Assembly: GCA_049802875.1 (NCBI GenBank)
Contig: JBARNH010000036.1
Span: 13,487 to 77,486 of the forward strand
From: Lutacidiplasma sp049802875
GTDB lineage: Archaea > Thermoplasmatota > Thermoplasmata > Lutacidiplasmatales > UBA184
Length of the DNA stretch: 64,000 bases
Reading direction: 5' to 3'
The notes under the pieces were generated by a model. The model was not told where the DNA came from and did not search any database. It saw only the letters and a list, made by a program, of their open reading frames with translations. Shown here in pieces: positions 32,915 to 42,276 of this stretch. Each line of letters begins with the position of its first letter. Positions within the stretch are counted from its first letter, which is position 1. The translations under genes and the position numbers were made by a program.

Positions 32915-35900
32915 ATGTACGCGCGCTGCCGGTCGCCAACGAACCCGAAAATCGGTTTGGTCCGGCTCGGGTTTCTGATAGCCCTCGGGGTCGGTCTCCT
33001 CGCCTCCACCGGCTTGGTAGTGTCGGCCGCCTCGTCGCCGGCCCCAGGTACCGTGAGGGGCAGCCCTCCGGTGGCGAGCGATCTCATGTTGATCGCGGGA
33101 ACCATCCTCCCTGCATCCCCGAGCATCGACAACGGTCAATCGGTGCTGCTCTCTTCCGCGGTTTCGGGCGGTACCCCACCGTACACCTACGCCTGGTACG
33201 AGTCCCCCGACGGGGCCGGCCCGTGCCCGGGAGACGGGGGACAGGTCGGCGGAAATTCTTCGACCGTCGATACGGGAGCGTTGACTTCGGGGGGCGGCCC
33301 CTATTACTATTGTTACACGGTGACCGACAACAGTTCGGACGCCGCGGGGTCGGCCTGGGACCCGCTCACGGTGAATCCCGTGCTCGGCGCGGGCGCCGCC
33401 ACGCCGGCGAGCCCGGTCATCGACTACGGGCAGTCGGTCACCCTCACGGCGAACCCGTCCTCCGGATCGCCGCCGTATAGCGACCAATGGTACTGGTCCT
33501 CGACCAACGGAGGAAGTTGCGGTTCGGGGACACCGCTCAAGGTCGGATCGAGTCAGTCGACGGGCTCGGAGATTACGGGACCGGGGACGTACTACTACTG
33601 CTACCTCGTGACGGACAGTTCCGTGGGGGATCAGGGTGCCGAGAGCGCCAGTTCGGGCTGGGACGGCATCACCGTGAACTCCGCTCTCTCCGCGCCCGCA
33701 ATCTCCGTCGCCCCGATGACGATCGACTCGGGGCAAAAGGCAACGCTCTCCACGACCACTTCGTTCACCGGAGGCACCGGTCCGTACAGCTGCGAGTGGC
33801 TGAGTGAAGCGCCCGGGGGTAACTACGCCAACCTCGGCAGTTCGTTCGGCTGCTCCCCTGGTGACCTGCCCACCGTGGGCACGGGCACTCTCTCCCCGAC
33901 CGGCACTTGGAGTTTCGAGCTGCAGGTGACCGACAGTTCCGGGACCCCGAATACCGCGACCTCCGGCGCGGTGACCGTAGCGGTGGCGTCCGCGCTCGGA
34001 ACGCCCTCGGTCAACCCGCTCAACCCGTCGATCGATGTGGGTCAGTCGGTAGCGTTCACGTCCGACTGGTCGGGCGGACTCCCCGATTACATGGCGACAC
34101 TGAACTCCGGCTCGTCGGCGACCTGCAGCGCGGACACGGTCGAGGTGCAGACGCTGTCTTCACTGCCAGGGGGGAGCGCCTCGTTCGCCGCCGTTTCGCC
34201 GGCTTCCGATATCGACTACTGCATCGTGGTGACCGACTCGTCAACGGGTGCCCCGGCGGCGAGCGAGACCTCGTCCGTGAGCCGGGTGGTAGTCCACTCC
34301 GCTCTCACGGCACCCGCCGCACCGATGCCCAGTGCCGCGTCGCTGGATGCGGATCAATCGATGACGGTGGGCGGAACTATCCCGTCGACCGGCACACCGA
34401 GCTACGCTTGGCAGTGGCTGGTCTCGATCAACGGAGGCTCCTACAAGGACGCCACGCAGTGCGGGACGTCGGCGAGCGGCAGCGGTGCCTCTGCTGGCGC
34501 CTCGGAGACTTGCTCGATTCCGATCAACACGCTGACGGCCAGCAGCTCGTACAATTTCGAGCTGCAGGTCACGGACGGCGCGTCGTCACCCGAATCCGCG
34601 ACCTCCCCGGCCTCTTCGACCGTGACCGTGAACTCCGCGTTCTCCGCGGGGTCGGTCTCCCCCAGTTCGCCCTCGATTGATTCCGGCCAATCGATCACCC
34701 TATCGACCAACCCCTCCGGCGGCACGACACCGTACAGTTATCAGTGGTATTCCTCCGCCAAGGGATCCGGCGCGTGCGACGCCGGGACCACGCACGGAAC
34801 GGGTGCGACCCAGGTCGTGACTCCCTCCGCGACCACCCACTATTGCTACACTGCTTCGGACAGCTCTCATCCGCCAGTGATGCAGAGTTCGAGCTGGGAC
34901 GGGGTTACGGTGAACCCCGCGCTGTCGTCCGGAGCCGCCAGCCCCGGATCGCCGACGATCGACTTCGGGCAGTCGATCACCCTGAGCGGAAACCCAGCGA
35001 GCGGGACGCCCCCGTATTCGTACCAGTGGTACGCGTCCGACAGCAGTTCGGGAAGCTGTGCTTCCGGAACCCCTCTCGGGACGAATCCGACCCAGGCCAC
35101 CGGTACGGAGATCACCGGTCCGGGGTCGTTTTACTTCTGCTATGTCGCGGCGGACAGTTCCCTGGCGGATGGCGGCCACGAGTCGGCTCCGTCGGCGTGG
35201 GACCGGGTGACGGTGAATCCCACACTCTCGGCTCCCAGTGCCCCGACCGTCACCGCCCCCGCCTTGGATGTCAACCAGGCGTTGAGCGCGTCGGGAACCG
35301 TCCCTTCGACGGGGACCGCGCCCTACGGTTGGCAGTGGCTCATGGCCGTGAACGGAGGGACCTACGCAGACGCGAGCCTCTGTGCGGTCGCTCACGGGTC
35401 GGGGGCCCCCGCGGGCGGCACCGAAACATGCGGCATCGCCGGCGGTGCGCTCACGACGGGGGACAACTACGCCTTCGAGCTCAAGATCACGGACACTGCA
35501 CCGACGCCTGCTACGGCCGTCTCCGCCGCATCGTCAACCGTGACGGTCCACCCCGCGTTAACCGCCGCCGGGGCGCCGACCCCGAGTTCGACCGCCCTCG
35601 ATGCCGACCAGGCCATGACGGTCACCGGAAAGCTTGCGTCGACGGGGACGCCGAACTACGCCTGGCAGTGGCTGATCTCGATCAACGCCGGCGCCGACGT
35701 GGACGCGGCGCAGTGCGGAGCATCGGCGAGCGGAACCGGGGCGGTCGGCGGAGCCACGGAGACCTGCACCATCCCCGGCGACACCCTGACGGCCAGCACG
35801 TCGTACACGTTCGAATTGAAGGTGACGGATAGTGCGTCGACACCCGAGGTGACGACGTCGGCGGCTTCGTCGAAAGTGACCACCAGCTCGGCGCTCACGG

Positions 35901-37909
35901 CCGGCCTGGCGACGCCGATCTCCCCGGCCGTCGACGTCGGTCAATCCGTGACCCTGTACTCGAATCCGTCCGGCGGAACCCTGCCCTACAGCCTCCAATG
36001 GTATTCATCGACCTCGGGGACCGGGTCCTGCAACTCGGGCACCCCGCTCGGGACCGCCGCAACGCAACCACTCTCCCCCACGACGAGCGCGTACTATTGC
36101 TACTCGGTGACGGACAGCGCCCACTCGAAGGTGACGCAACTCTCGGGGTGGAACGGGGTATTGGTAGATCCCACTCTCACCCCGCCCGCGACGCCGATCT
36201 CGAGCACCACGGCGCTCGACGCCAATCAAGCGTGGACGATCACCGGGATCATTCCGTCGACGGGGACGCCCACGTACTCCTGGCAGTGGCTGATCTCCGT
36301 CGCGGGCGGCGCCTTCGCGAACGCGACCCAGTGCGCGACGAACAACGGCACCGGGGCCCAACGCGAGGCCCCCGAAAGCTGTACCATCGCTCCGAACACG
36401 TTGACGTCGGGGGAAAGCTATGCCCTTGAATTTCTGGTGAGGGACAATGCCACGCTTCCCGAGACCGGGACGTCCCCCGCGTCGCCGACGCTGGCGGTCT
36501 CTCCCGCACTGACAGCGCCCCCCGCGCCGATCCCCAGCGCGACGCTGCTCGATTCGGACCTGCCGTTGACGGTCACCGGAATCATCCCAATGACCGGGAC
36601 GCCCGCCTACTCCTGGCAGTGGCTGATCTCCGTTGGCGGCGGGGCCTACGTGGACGCGACGGAGTGCTCGGTGAACAGTGGCTCGGGCGCAGCGGCCGGC
36701 GCGACGGAGATCTGCAACATCACGGCCGGAACCCTGACCGCGGGCCAGACGTACGCGTTCGAGTTCCTGGTGACCGACAGCGCCTCGACGCCGGAGTCCC
36801 AACCGTCGGCGGCCTCCCCGACCGTCAGCCCGAATCCGGCCTTCTCCGCGGGCTCTGCCTCACCGGGCGCCCCCGCCATCGATTCGGGTCAATCTGTCAC
36901 GTTGACCGCCAACCCCTCCGGGGGCTCGGGCGCCTACGCCTATCAGTGGTACTCGGGGAGCACGGCGAGCGGCTGTACCGGATTGGGCTCGCCGATCAGC
37001 GGGGCGACCGCCTCGACGTTTGCCGCTTCGCCCACGACCTCGACGTACTATTGCTACGTGGTCGAGGACACGACCTCGGCCACCGCGACCTCCCTCGCAG
37101 TGCAAATCATCGTGAATCCGGCGCTCACCCCGTCCAACTCCCCGACCAGCAGTGCCACGAATGTGGCCGCCAACGAGGAGTTGACCTTGACCGCGGGGAT
37201 GCCTTCCACGGGGACTCCGGACTACTCGTGGCAGTGGCTCGTCTCGGTGGACGGCGGCCCGTTCGAGGACGCCACCCAATGCGCGCTGAACACCGGATCG
37301 GGCGCGATCGCGGGCGCCACGGAGAGCTGTGCGATCGCCCCTGGGACCCTGACCGCGGGGGATACGTACGCCTTTGAGCTTCGGATCTCCGACAGTTCCG
37401 CGACCCCTGCCACTCAGACCTCGCTCGCGACCGCGACGATCACCGTCGGGGCGGCTTCGGCATCACCCCCCGCTGCCAGCTTTCCCTGGTTCTGGGTCTA
37501 TGCCGCTATCACTCTCGCAGCGATCGCCGCGATCGTGGTCCTGACTCTCTTCACGTGGCGGAAGCGCCGCCGCGCTCCGCCGAGCGTCCCCCCCACGGTC
37601 ACGGGAGTCGCGGAAGAATCACCCTCGGCTGCCAGCGCGCCGGCGCGTCCGGGTCCGGTCTACCTCGAGATGCCGCCGGCCTATGCCCCCCCAGCCCCGC
37701 CGGCATCCCGTCCAACGGTGGCCGCCGAAGCCGTGGTCTCCCCACCAGCTCCTCCCCCTACTCCGACTCGAGTGCCCGAGTCCGAAGTCGATCAGGTGAT
37801 GGCCGAGATCGAGAGGATCAGCACCGAGATCGCGAAGCGACCCCCCAAAAAGGGGGCCGATGGTACCACCAACGGCGGGGCCTCGTCGCCGAGCGCGGCG
37901 GACGAGTGA
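32915..37909 (+). CDS. Giant surface protein with 14 Ig/PKD-like repeats of two classes and a C-terminal anchor
   Basis: The 1664-residue protein has a signal peptide (LGFLIALGVGLLASTGLVVS) and 14 tandem beta-sandwich repeats. One class reads like IDSGQSVTLTANPSGGSGAY then YQWYSS; the other like LDADQAMTVTGKLASTG then YAWQWLISINGG and ends ESATSPASSTVTV. The classes alternate irregularly (roughly AA-x-x-B-AA-BB-A-BB-A-B). Cysteines recur once or twice per repeat. A C-terminal TM helix (WVYAAITLAAIAAIVVLTLF) is followed by basic residues, a Pro-rich tail and a final helix, DQVMAEIERISTEIAKRPPK. GAGGAA precedes the ATG. It is probably a glycosylated envelope protein or adhesin; the ligand is unknown. 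Confidence 0.85.
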   Translation: MYARCRSPTNPKIGLVRLGFLIALGVGLLASTGLVVSAASSPAPGTVRGSPPVASDLMLIAGTILPASPSIDNGQSVLLSSAVSGGTPPYTYAWYESPDGAGPCPGDGGQVGGNSSTVDTGALTSGGGPYYYCYTVTDNSSDAAGSAWDPLTVNPVLGAGAATPASPVIDYGQSVTLTANPSSGSPPYSDQWYWSSTNGGSCGSGTPLKVGSSQSTGSEITGPGTYYYCYLVTDSSVGDQGAESASSGWDGITVNSALSAPAISVAPMTIDSGQKATLSTTTSFTGGTGPYSCEWLSEAPGGNYANLGSSFGCSPGDLPTVGTGTLSPTGTWSFELQVTDSSGTPNTATSGAVTVAVASALGTPSVNPLNPSIDVGQSVAFTSDWSGGLPDYMATLNSGSSATCSADTVEVQTLSSLPGGSASFAAVSPASDIDYCIVVTDSSTGAPAASETSSVSRVVVHSALTAPAAPMPSAASLDADQSMTVGGTIPSTGTPSYAWQWLVSINGGSYKDATQCGTSASGSGASAGASETCSIPINTLTASSSYNFELQVTDGASSPESATSPASSTVTVNSAFSAGSVSPSSPSIDSGQSITLSTNPSGGTTPYSYQWYSSAKGSGACDAGTTHGTGATQVVTPSATTHYCYTASDSSHPPVMQSSSWDGVTVNPALSSGAASPGSPTIDFGQSITLSGNPASGTPPYSYQWYASDSSSGSCASGTPLGTNPTQATGTEITGPGSFYFCYVAADSSLADGGHESAPSAWDRVTVNPTLSAPSAPTVTAPALDVNQALSASGTVPSTGTAPYGWQWLMAVNGGTYADASLCAVAHGSGAPAGGTETCGIAGGALTTGDNYAFELKITDTAPTPATAVSAASSTVTVHPALTAAGAPTPSSTALDADQAMTVTGKLASTGTPNYAWQWLISINAGADVDAAQCGASASGTGAVGGATETCTIPGDTLTASTSYTFELKVTDSASTPEVTTSAASSKVTTSSALTAGLATPISPAVDVGQSVTLYSNPSGGTLPYSLQWYSSTSGTGSCNSGTPLGTAATQPLSPTTSAYYCYSVTDSAHSKVTQLSGWNGVLVDPTLTPPATPISSTTALDANQAWTITGIIPSTGTPTYSWQWLISVAGGAFANATQCATNNGTGAQREAPESCTIAPNTLTSGESYALEFLVRDNATLPETGTSPASPTLAVSPALTAPPAPIPSATLLDSDLPLTVTGIIPMTGTPAYSWQWLISVGGGAYVDATECSVNSGSGAAAGATEICNITAGTLTAGQTYAFEFLVTDSASTPESQPSAASPTVSPNPAFSAGSASPGAPAIDSGQSVTLTANPSGGSGAYAYQWYSGSTASGCTGLGSPISGATASTFAASPTTSTYYCYVVEDTTSATATSLAVQIIVNPALTPSNSPTSSATNVAANEELTLTAGMPSTGTPDYSWQWLVSVDGGPFEDATQCALNTGSGAIAGATESCAIAPGTLTAGDTYAFELRISDSSATPATQTSLATATITVGAASASPPAASFPWFWVYAAITLAAIAAIVVLTLFTWRKRRRAPPSVPPTVTGVAEESPSAASAPARPGPVYLEMPPAYAPPAPPASRPTVAAEAVVSPPAPPPTPTRVPESEVDQVMAEIERISTEIAKRPPKKGADGTTNGGASSPSAADE

Positions 37910-37980
37910 GACCGCTCGGGTCCCGCCTCCCCGCATGCGAAGCCCGCGAGGGGAGAAGGGGCGTCGGTTTTTCGGTGCCC

Positions 37981-39957
37981 TCAGACTGCACCGGGCGGAG
38001 GCCCGCCGGCGCTCGGAGGGGGCGGTGACGAATCCCCCGGACCCTCCGACCAAGGGGAGCCGGGATTGCTGGCGGGCGGCGCGGGCGGTGTCATCGCCGC
38101 GGGGGTCGGAACGGCCTCAACCCCTCCCTTTCGTCGCCGAGACACTAGGATGCCCACCATCAAGCCCACGATCCCCGCCACGATGATAAGGAGCAGTTCC
38201 TCGACCGTGCTCAGCGGCGACGAGCTCCCGGACGTGCTGGTGCCACCCTTCGTCGCGGGAGGGACCGCGAAGAATCCGATCCCTACGTTCTCGCCTCCCC
38301 CATGGACCGCTACCGAACCCTGCGTCGGGGTGTCGTTGTATCCACCCACGGCCGCGACGACGTAGGAGAACGTCCCGTTCGGCTCGGTGAACGTGATCGT
38401 GCCGTTGTTTGGACTGGAATGGGCGACGCCTCCAAGGGTCACCGACCACGCGGAGGTCCCGGGCAGTCCGCTCGAGGTGAACGTCACGGTGTAGGTGACT
38501 TCGGTCATCGTCAAGTTTACGGTGAGGTTTCCGTCATCGACTGACGCGACCCCCGACGCGGGGGTGACGGTGTATCCGGGGATGGCGGGGACGGTCCAAG
38601 AATAACTTCCGTTCTCGCGGTCCACCTCGACGCTCGTTCCGGTGCTCGCGTACGGCGTCGAGCCCACGAGGACCGACCAGGCGGTCGTGCCCGGGAGACC
38701 TTTCGCCTGGAACGAGATCCGATAGGTCGACGGGATGAACTCCAGGACGCGGTTGTTCCCGGTGTCGGCCACCCAGAGCGCGCCGTTCGGCCCCACGAAG
38801 GCACCGAACGGTCCGGCGATCGCCGTGGCGTTGTCGCCAGATACATCGGCGGTCAGATTCGTCTGTCCGACGACCACCGACGCGTTCTCGAACGTGGAGA
38901 ACGGCGGGAGGAATTCGACCACGCGGTTCCCCGCAAAGTCGGAGACCCACAGGTTCCCGCGCGGATCGACGGAGACGCTGACCGCAATGCCGAACGCGCC
39001 CGCTCCCGTGGCGGTGTTGCCGGTGAACGAGGACTGGCCGAGAAGGTGGGTCGCCCCTTCCCCCGTCGAGAACGGAGCATCAAATCCGAGGACGCGATCG
39101 TTACCGGAGTCCGCGACCCACAGAATACCCCCGGAATAGTCGATGCCTTGGGGGTCGGAGAGGTTCGATGCGGAGAGCCCATATCGGCTCGTCGTAAAGT
39201 TGGATTGGCCTAGCACCAGGGAGGCGTTCATTCCGTTGGAGAACGGAGGGACGAATTCGACCACGCGGTCGTTTTCCGCGTCCACGACCCAGAGGTCACC
39301 GTGCGAGTCGAGGGTCAGGCCCACCGGGCGCGAGAGATTCTGTGCCGAAGTTCCCGACTGGTCACCGTTGAAGGTGCTCTGCCCCAACACTAGCAACGCC
39401 GCCTGGCCGTCAGTAAAGGGGGGTACAAACTCCAGGACGCGGCTGTTGTCGAAATCCGACACCCAAAGATCGCCGTGAGAGTCGAAGGTACAGGCGGCCG
39501 GAAGTCGCGTGCCCGTGGCGGTCGCATTGGGGCCTTTCGCCGTGAAGTTCGGCTGGCCAAGGACGATCGACGCCGCCTCCCCCGTGGAGAATGGCGGGGT
39601 GAACTCGGTGATCCGGTTGTCGCCCAGGCTCGGTACCCAGAGGTTGCCCCGAGAGTCGTTGCACGGGAATTCCACGTCGGGCCCGAAGGAGGTGGCATTG
39701 GCGCTCCCCGTCTGGTCGGTGGCGTTCCAGACCGTCCCATTCCATCGAGTCGTCAGATTGTTTGCACCCAGCGCGATGCTCGCGGCCATGTGGGTATAGA
39801 ACGGGTTGGGAGGAGGTGAGGGGAGGGGAGCGATCGGGAGATGGAGTGCGGCAGGAGCCGCCACCGGCGGGTCTGCGGCGGCCAACGAGGGGCCGAGGGA
39901 ACTGAGGAGCAGAGCGAGTACGCCGAACACGGTCCCGTACGTCATCAGCCGCGACAT
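37981..39957 (-). CDS. NHL-repeat exoprotein with GLPGTxAWSV repeats and membrane anchor
   Basis: The 658-residue protein has a signal peptide, then about six NHL/beta-propeller blades with motifs like GNLWVPSLGDNRITEF, GDLWVSDFDNSRVLEF and GALWVADTGNNRVLEF. Two PEGA-like repeats (QAKGLPGTTAWSVLVG; TSSGLPGTSAWSVTLGG), a TM helix (ELLLIIVAGIVGLMVGILV) and a Pro-rich tail follow. The propeller likely binds ligands or peptides outside the cell. I chose ATG at 39957 because a TATA box sits 24-33 bases upstream; the longer frame to 40056 would put the promoter inside the gene. Confidence 0.85.
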   Translation of the reverse strand: MSRLMTYGTVFGVLALLLSSLGPSLAAADPPVAAPAALHLPIAPLPSPPPNPFYTHMAASIALGANNLTTRWNGTVWNATDQTGSANATSFGPDVEFPCNDSRGNLWVPSLGDNRITEFTPPFSTGEAASIVLGQPNFTAKGPNATATGTRLPAACTFDSHGDLWVSDFDNSRVLEFVPPFTDGQAALLVLGQSTFNGDQSGTSAQNLSRPVGLTLDSHGDLWVVDAENDRVVEFVPPFSNGMNASLVLGQSNFTTSRYGLSASNLSDPQGIDYSGGILWVADSGNDRVLGFDAPFSTGEGATHLLGQSSFTGNTATGAGAFGIAVSVSVDPRGNLWVSDFAGNRVVEFLPPFSTFENASVVVGQTNLTADVSGDNATAIAGPFGAFVGPNGALWVADTGNNRVLEFIPSTYRISFQAKGLPGTTAWSVLVGSTPYASTGTSVEVDRENGSYSWTVPAIPGYTVTPASGVASVDDGNLTVNLTMTEVTYTVTFTSSGLPGTSAWSVTLGGVAHSSPNNGTITFTEPNGTFSYVVAAVGGYNDTPTQGSVAVHGGGENVGIGFFAVPPATKGGTSTSGSSSPLSTVEELLLIIVAGIVGLMVGILVSRRRKGGVEAVPTPAAMTPPAPPASNPGSPWSEGPGDSSPPPPSAGGPPPGAV

Positions 39958-39980
39958 GGACGAATAACTTCGAACTTCTC

Positions 39981-39990
39981 CCTTATAATG
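39981..39990 (-). promoter_or_regulatory. TATA box of the NHL-repeat gene
   Basis: On the minus strand CATTATAAGG lies 24-33 bases upstream of the ATG at 39957, fixing this start and implying a leaderless mRNA. Confidence 0.6.
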
Positions 39991-40122
39991 CATCCGACGT
40001 GATTTCGGTGCCCTCGGCGCCGGTTCTCTGGGGTCGGGGGGATTTCCGGGACTCATGGGGGCGGGCCCGGGGTGGCGGTAAGATTCGGGGCTGCCCGGAG
40101 GTTTCGATTCGACCGTTACGCC

Positions 40123-41241
40123 CTACGGCCCGATCGCTTGGCGGAGATCGTCCACTAGGTCGTCGGGGTGCTCCAGCCCCACCGACGCTCGAAGGAGATT
40201 CTGGGGGGCCGTGGACTCCTTGCCCTCGCTGGAGGCGCGGTGCTCGATCAGACTCTCGACCCCTCCAAGGCTCGTCGCGTTTATGAACAGGTTTACCCGG
40301 GACGCCACCCGAAGCGCCGCTTCGCGACCTCCGCGCACCGCGAAGGATAGCATCCCGCCGAAGTGAGACATTTGACGCTGAGCTACGTCGTGTCCGGCAT
40401 GGGAGGCCAGACCTGGATAGTACACCGTCTCAACCGATGGCAGGTCGACCAGGGCGGACGCGACTGCCATTGCATTCATCGAGTGGCGTTCCATCCGACA
40501 CGGCAGCGTGCGGAGTCCGCGGAGGACCAACCAGGAGTTGAACGGCGATCCCACGGCCCCGAGGACCCGGCGGGTTTCGAACAGCGGTTGGATGGATTCG
40601 CGTGTCCGACCCACGACGCAACCCCCTTGGACGTCACTGTGGCCGCCGCAGTACTTAGTTGTCGAGTGAAGGACCAGGTCGGCGCCGAGCGATAACGGCC
40701 GCTGCAAGATCGGGGTTGCGAACGTATTGTCGACCAGGAGACGGGCACCCGCCGCGTGCGCCAGCTCGGACACCCGCCGAAGGTCCACGATCTTTAGAAG
40801 GGGGTTTGACGGCGTTTCGACCCAGACGAGTTTCGTGTTCGGCCGAAGGTGCCGTCCTACCTGCGTCGGATCCCCCATGTCGACGAACGTGCCCTCGATG
40901 CCCCAGGTGGGCAGATAATCGCGAGCGACGGCCCGCATCGTGTGGTAGATGTCGTCGCAGAACAGCACGTGGGATCCTCGGGGAAGGTTCTGGAGCACCG
41001 CGGCCGCCGCCGCCATTCCGGACGCGAACACCACGGCCGACTCCCCCCCTTCCAGTTCTCGGAGGGCGAACTCCAGTCGAGACTGAACGGGGTTCTCGTC
41101 TCGGATGTAGTGAAATCCGTGCAGCACCTCCGAGGCGGGTCCGTGTTCGAACGTAGTAGAGAGATTGAGCGGTGGAGTGACGGCTCCCGTAGAGGGGTCT
41201 ACGTCGCCCCCGGCCTTCACCGCGATGGTCTCCAGCTTCAT
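40123..41241 (-). CDS. Cystathionine gamma-synthase/lyase-type PLP enzyme
   Basis: The 372-residue protein belongs to the Cys/Met metabolism PLP family. It has YIRDENPVQSRLEFALRELE, VVFASGMAAAAAVL, LVWVETPSNPLLKIVDL, ARLLVDNTFATPILQRPL and the PLP lysine in LHSTTKYCGGHSDVQGG. Members make or cleave cystathionine, homocysteine or methionine. The exact reaction cannot be read; the conserved YxR...NP substrate loop has Ile where Ser/Thr is more usual. It appears monocistronic. Nothing notable lies in the 246 bases between it and tbp. Confidence 0.9.
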   Translation of the reverse strand: MKLETIAVKAGGDVDPSTGAVTPPLNLSTTFEHGPASEVLHGFHYIRDENPVQSRLEFALRELEGGESAVVFASGMAAAAAVLQNLPRGSHVLFCDDIYHTMRAVARDYLPTWGIEGTFVDMGDPTQVGRHLRPNTKLVWVETPSNPLLKIVDLRRVSELAHAAGARLLVDNTFATPILQRPLSLGADLVLHSTTKYCGGHSDVQGGCVVGRTRESIQPLFETRRVLGAVGSPFNSWLVLRGLRTLPCRMERHSMNAMAVASALVDLPSVETVYYPGLASHAGHDVAQRQMSHFGGMLSFAVRGGREAALRVASRVNLFINATSLGGVESLIEHRASSEGKESTAPQNLLRASVGLEHPDDLVDDLRQAIGP

Positions 41242-41487
41242 TCCTGGCCCTCCGTCGATGAGATGATCGGGTCCCTTTGACTCGGGAGACCTCGTCGACA
41301 GTTTTTCGGTGCATTCCTTTCGGAGGCCGTCATGAACGAGGCGGAAGCTTCCACTTCGTTAAACTCGTTCGGACCGAAGTCGCATTGCCGTCACCCCGAA
41401 TCCGGGGTCCCTACCACTTGCGGGACCTTCCACTTTCAACCGAGGGGAGGTCCCGGGGGTCGGGGTAGGGTGTAGCCCCCCGAACCG

Positions 41488-42165
41488 CTATGCTTCGAGC
41501 GCCGGCGATCCCTCGGCCGGTGGGTTCGGGTCGGGGGTGACCGGACCCTGGGAGGCGACGGGCGCCCGAGGAGGTTTGGCCGAACGACTCGGCGAAGGCG
41601 CGGCCGGAGCGCTCTGGCGGCGCAACAGTCCGGCGGCCTGGAGTTCGGAAGTGATCTTCTGGACGGCCAGCGCGACGTCCGAGGGCCGGCGAGCTCCCGT
41701 GCAGACCAGTTTGCCGCTGCCAAATAGGAGCACGACCACCTTGGGCTCGTCGAGACGGCACACCAATCCCGGGAACTGCTCGGGTTCGTACTCCACCCGG
41801 TCGAGGCCGAGCGTGATCGCGATCGAGTTGAGGTTGATCTCGCTCTCGAGATTGGAGGTCGCGACGATGTTCTGGATCTCGATCTTCGGGGGCTTCAGGT
41901 TCCGTTGACCGGTCTTACGAATGAGTTCCGATATCGTCCGAATCGATTCGTCCACCTGCTTCCAGCTCTTGCCGCCGGTACAGACGACCTTGCCCGAGTG
42001 AAAGAGCAGGATCGCCGTTTTGGGCTGCTTCAAGCGGTAGATCAGCCCCGGGAACTCCGCGGGCTCGTACTCTGCACCATCGAGCGCGAGAGCGATCTTT
42101 TGCAGGTCAAGTTCGGCGCCGAGCGAGGTGGACGCGACTACGTTCTCAATCCGAATCCGAGTCAT
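41488..42165 (-). CDS. tbp: Archaeal TATA-binding protein with C-terminal extension
   Basis: TBP recognises the promoter TATA box and recruits TFB and RNA polymerase. The 225-residue protein has two direct saddle repeats (about residues 1-90 and 92-180). Each begins like IRIENVVASTSLGAELDLQK or IEIQNIVATSNLESEINLNS and carries EYEPxxFPGLxxRL and LLFxSGKxVCTG. Archaeal TBPs usually end near residue 180-190; here a tail of about 40 residues rich in Pro, Ala and Ser follows (SAPAAPSPSRSAKPPRAP). The gene is a reliable archaeal marker. Three TATA-like elements crowd its own promoter. Confidence 0.96.
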   Translation of the reverse strand: MTRIRIENVVASTSLGAELDLQKIALALDGAEYEPAEFPGLIYRLKQPKTAILLFHSGKVVCTGGKSWKQVDESIRTISELIRKTGQRNLKPPKIEIQNIVATSNLESEINLNSIAITLGLDRVEYEPEQFPGLVCRLDEPKVVVLLFGSGKLVCTGARRPSDVALAVQKITSELQAAGLLRRQSAPAAPSPSRSAKPPRAPVASQGPVTPDPNPPAEGSPALEA

Positions 42166-42170
42166 GGGCG

Positions 42171-42200
42171 GTTATATACTGTTTAAATAGGTATATAAGG
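42171..42200 (-). promoter_or_regulatory. Triple TATA-like promoter of tbp
   Basis: Three AT-rich boxes lie in 30 bases upstream of the tbp ATG. On the minus strand they are CCTTATATAC (farthest, about 26-35 bases away), CTATTTAAAC (middle) and AGTATATAAC (6-15 bases away). The farthest is the best-placed TATA box for a leaderless mRNA; the nearest overlaps the expected transcription start and could let TBP repress its own gene. Confidence 0.6.
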
Positions 42201-42276
42201 GAGCCTGCCCCGCCCACCCCTCCCCTCCGCGGTTTTGCGGCCCCGAGGGCTTCGCACCGGTCGCGCCCGCTCGCGA

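Noticed and set aside
33100..37450. Repeated DNA blocks as a possible satellite or CRISPR-like array
   Set aside because: The period (roughly 270-340 bases), open frame and protein-level conservation show these are coding repeats.
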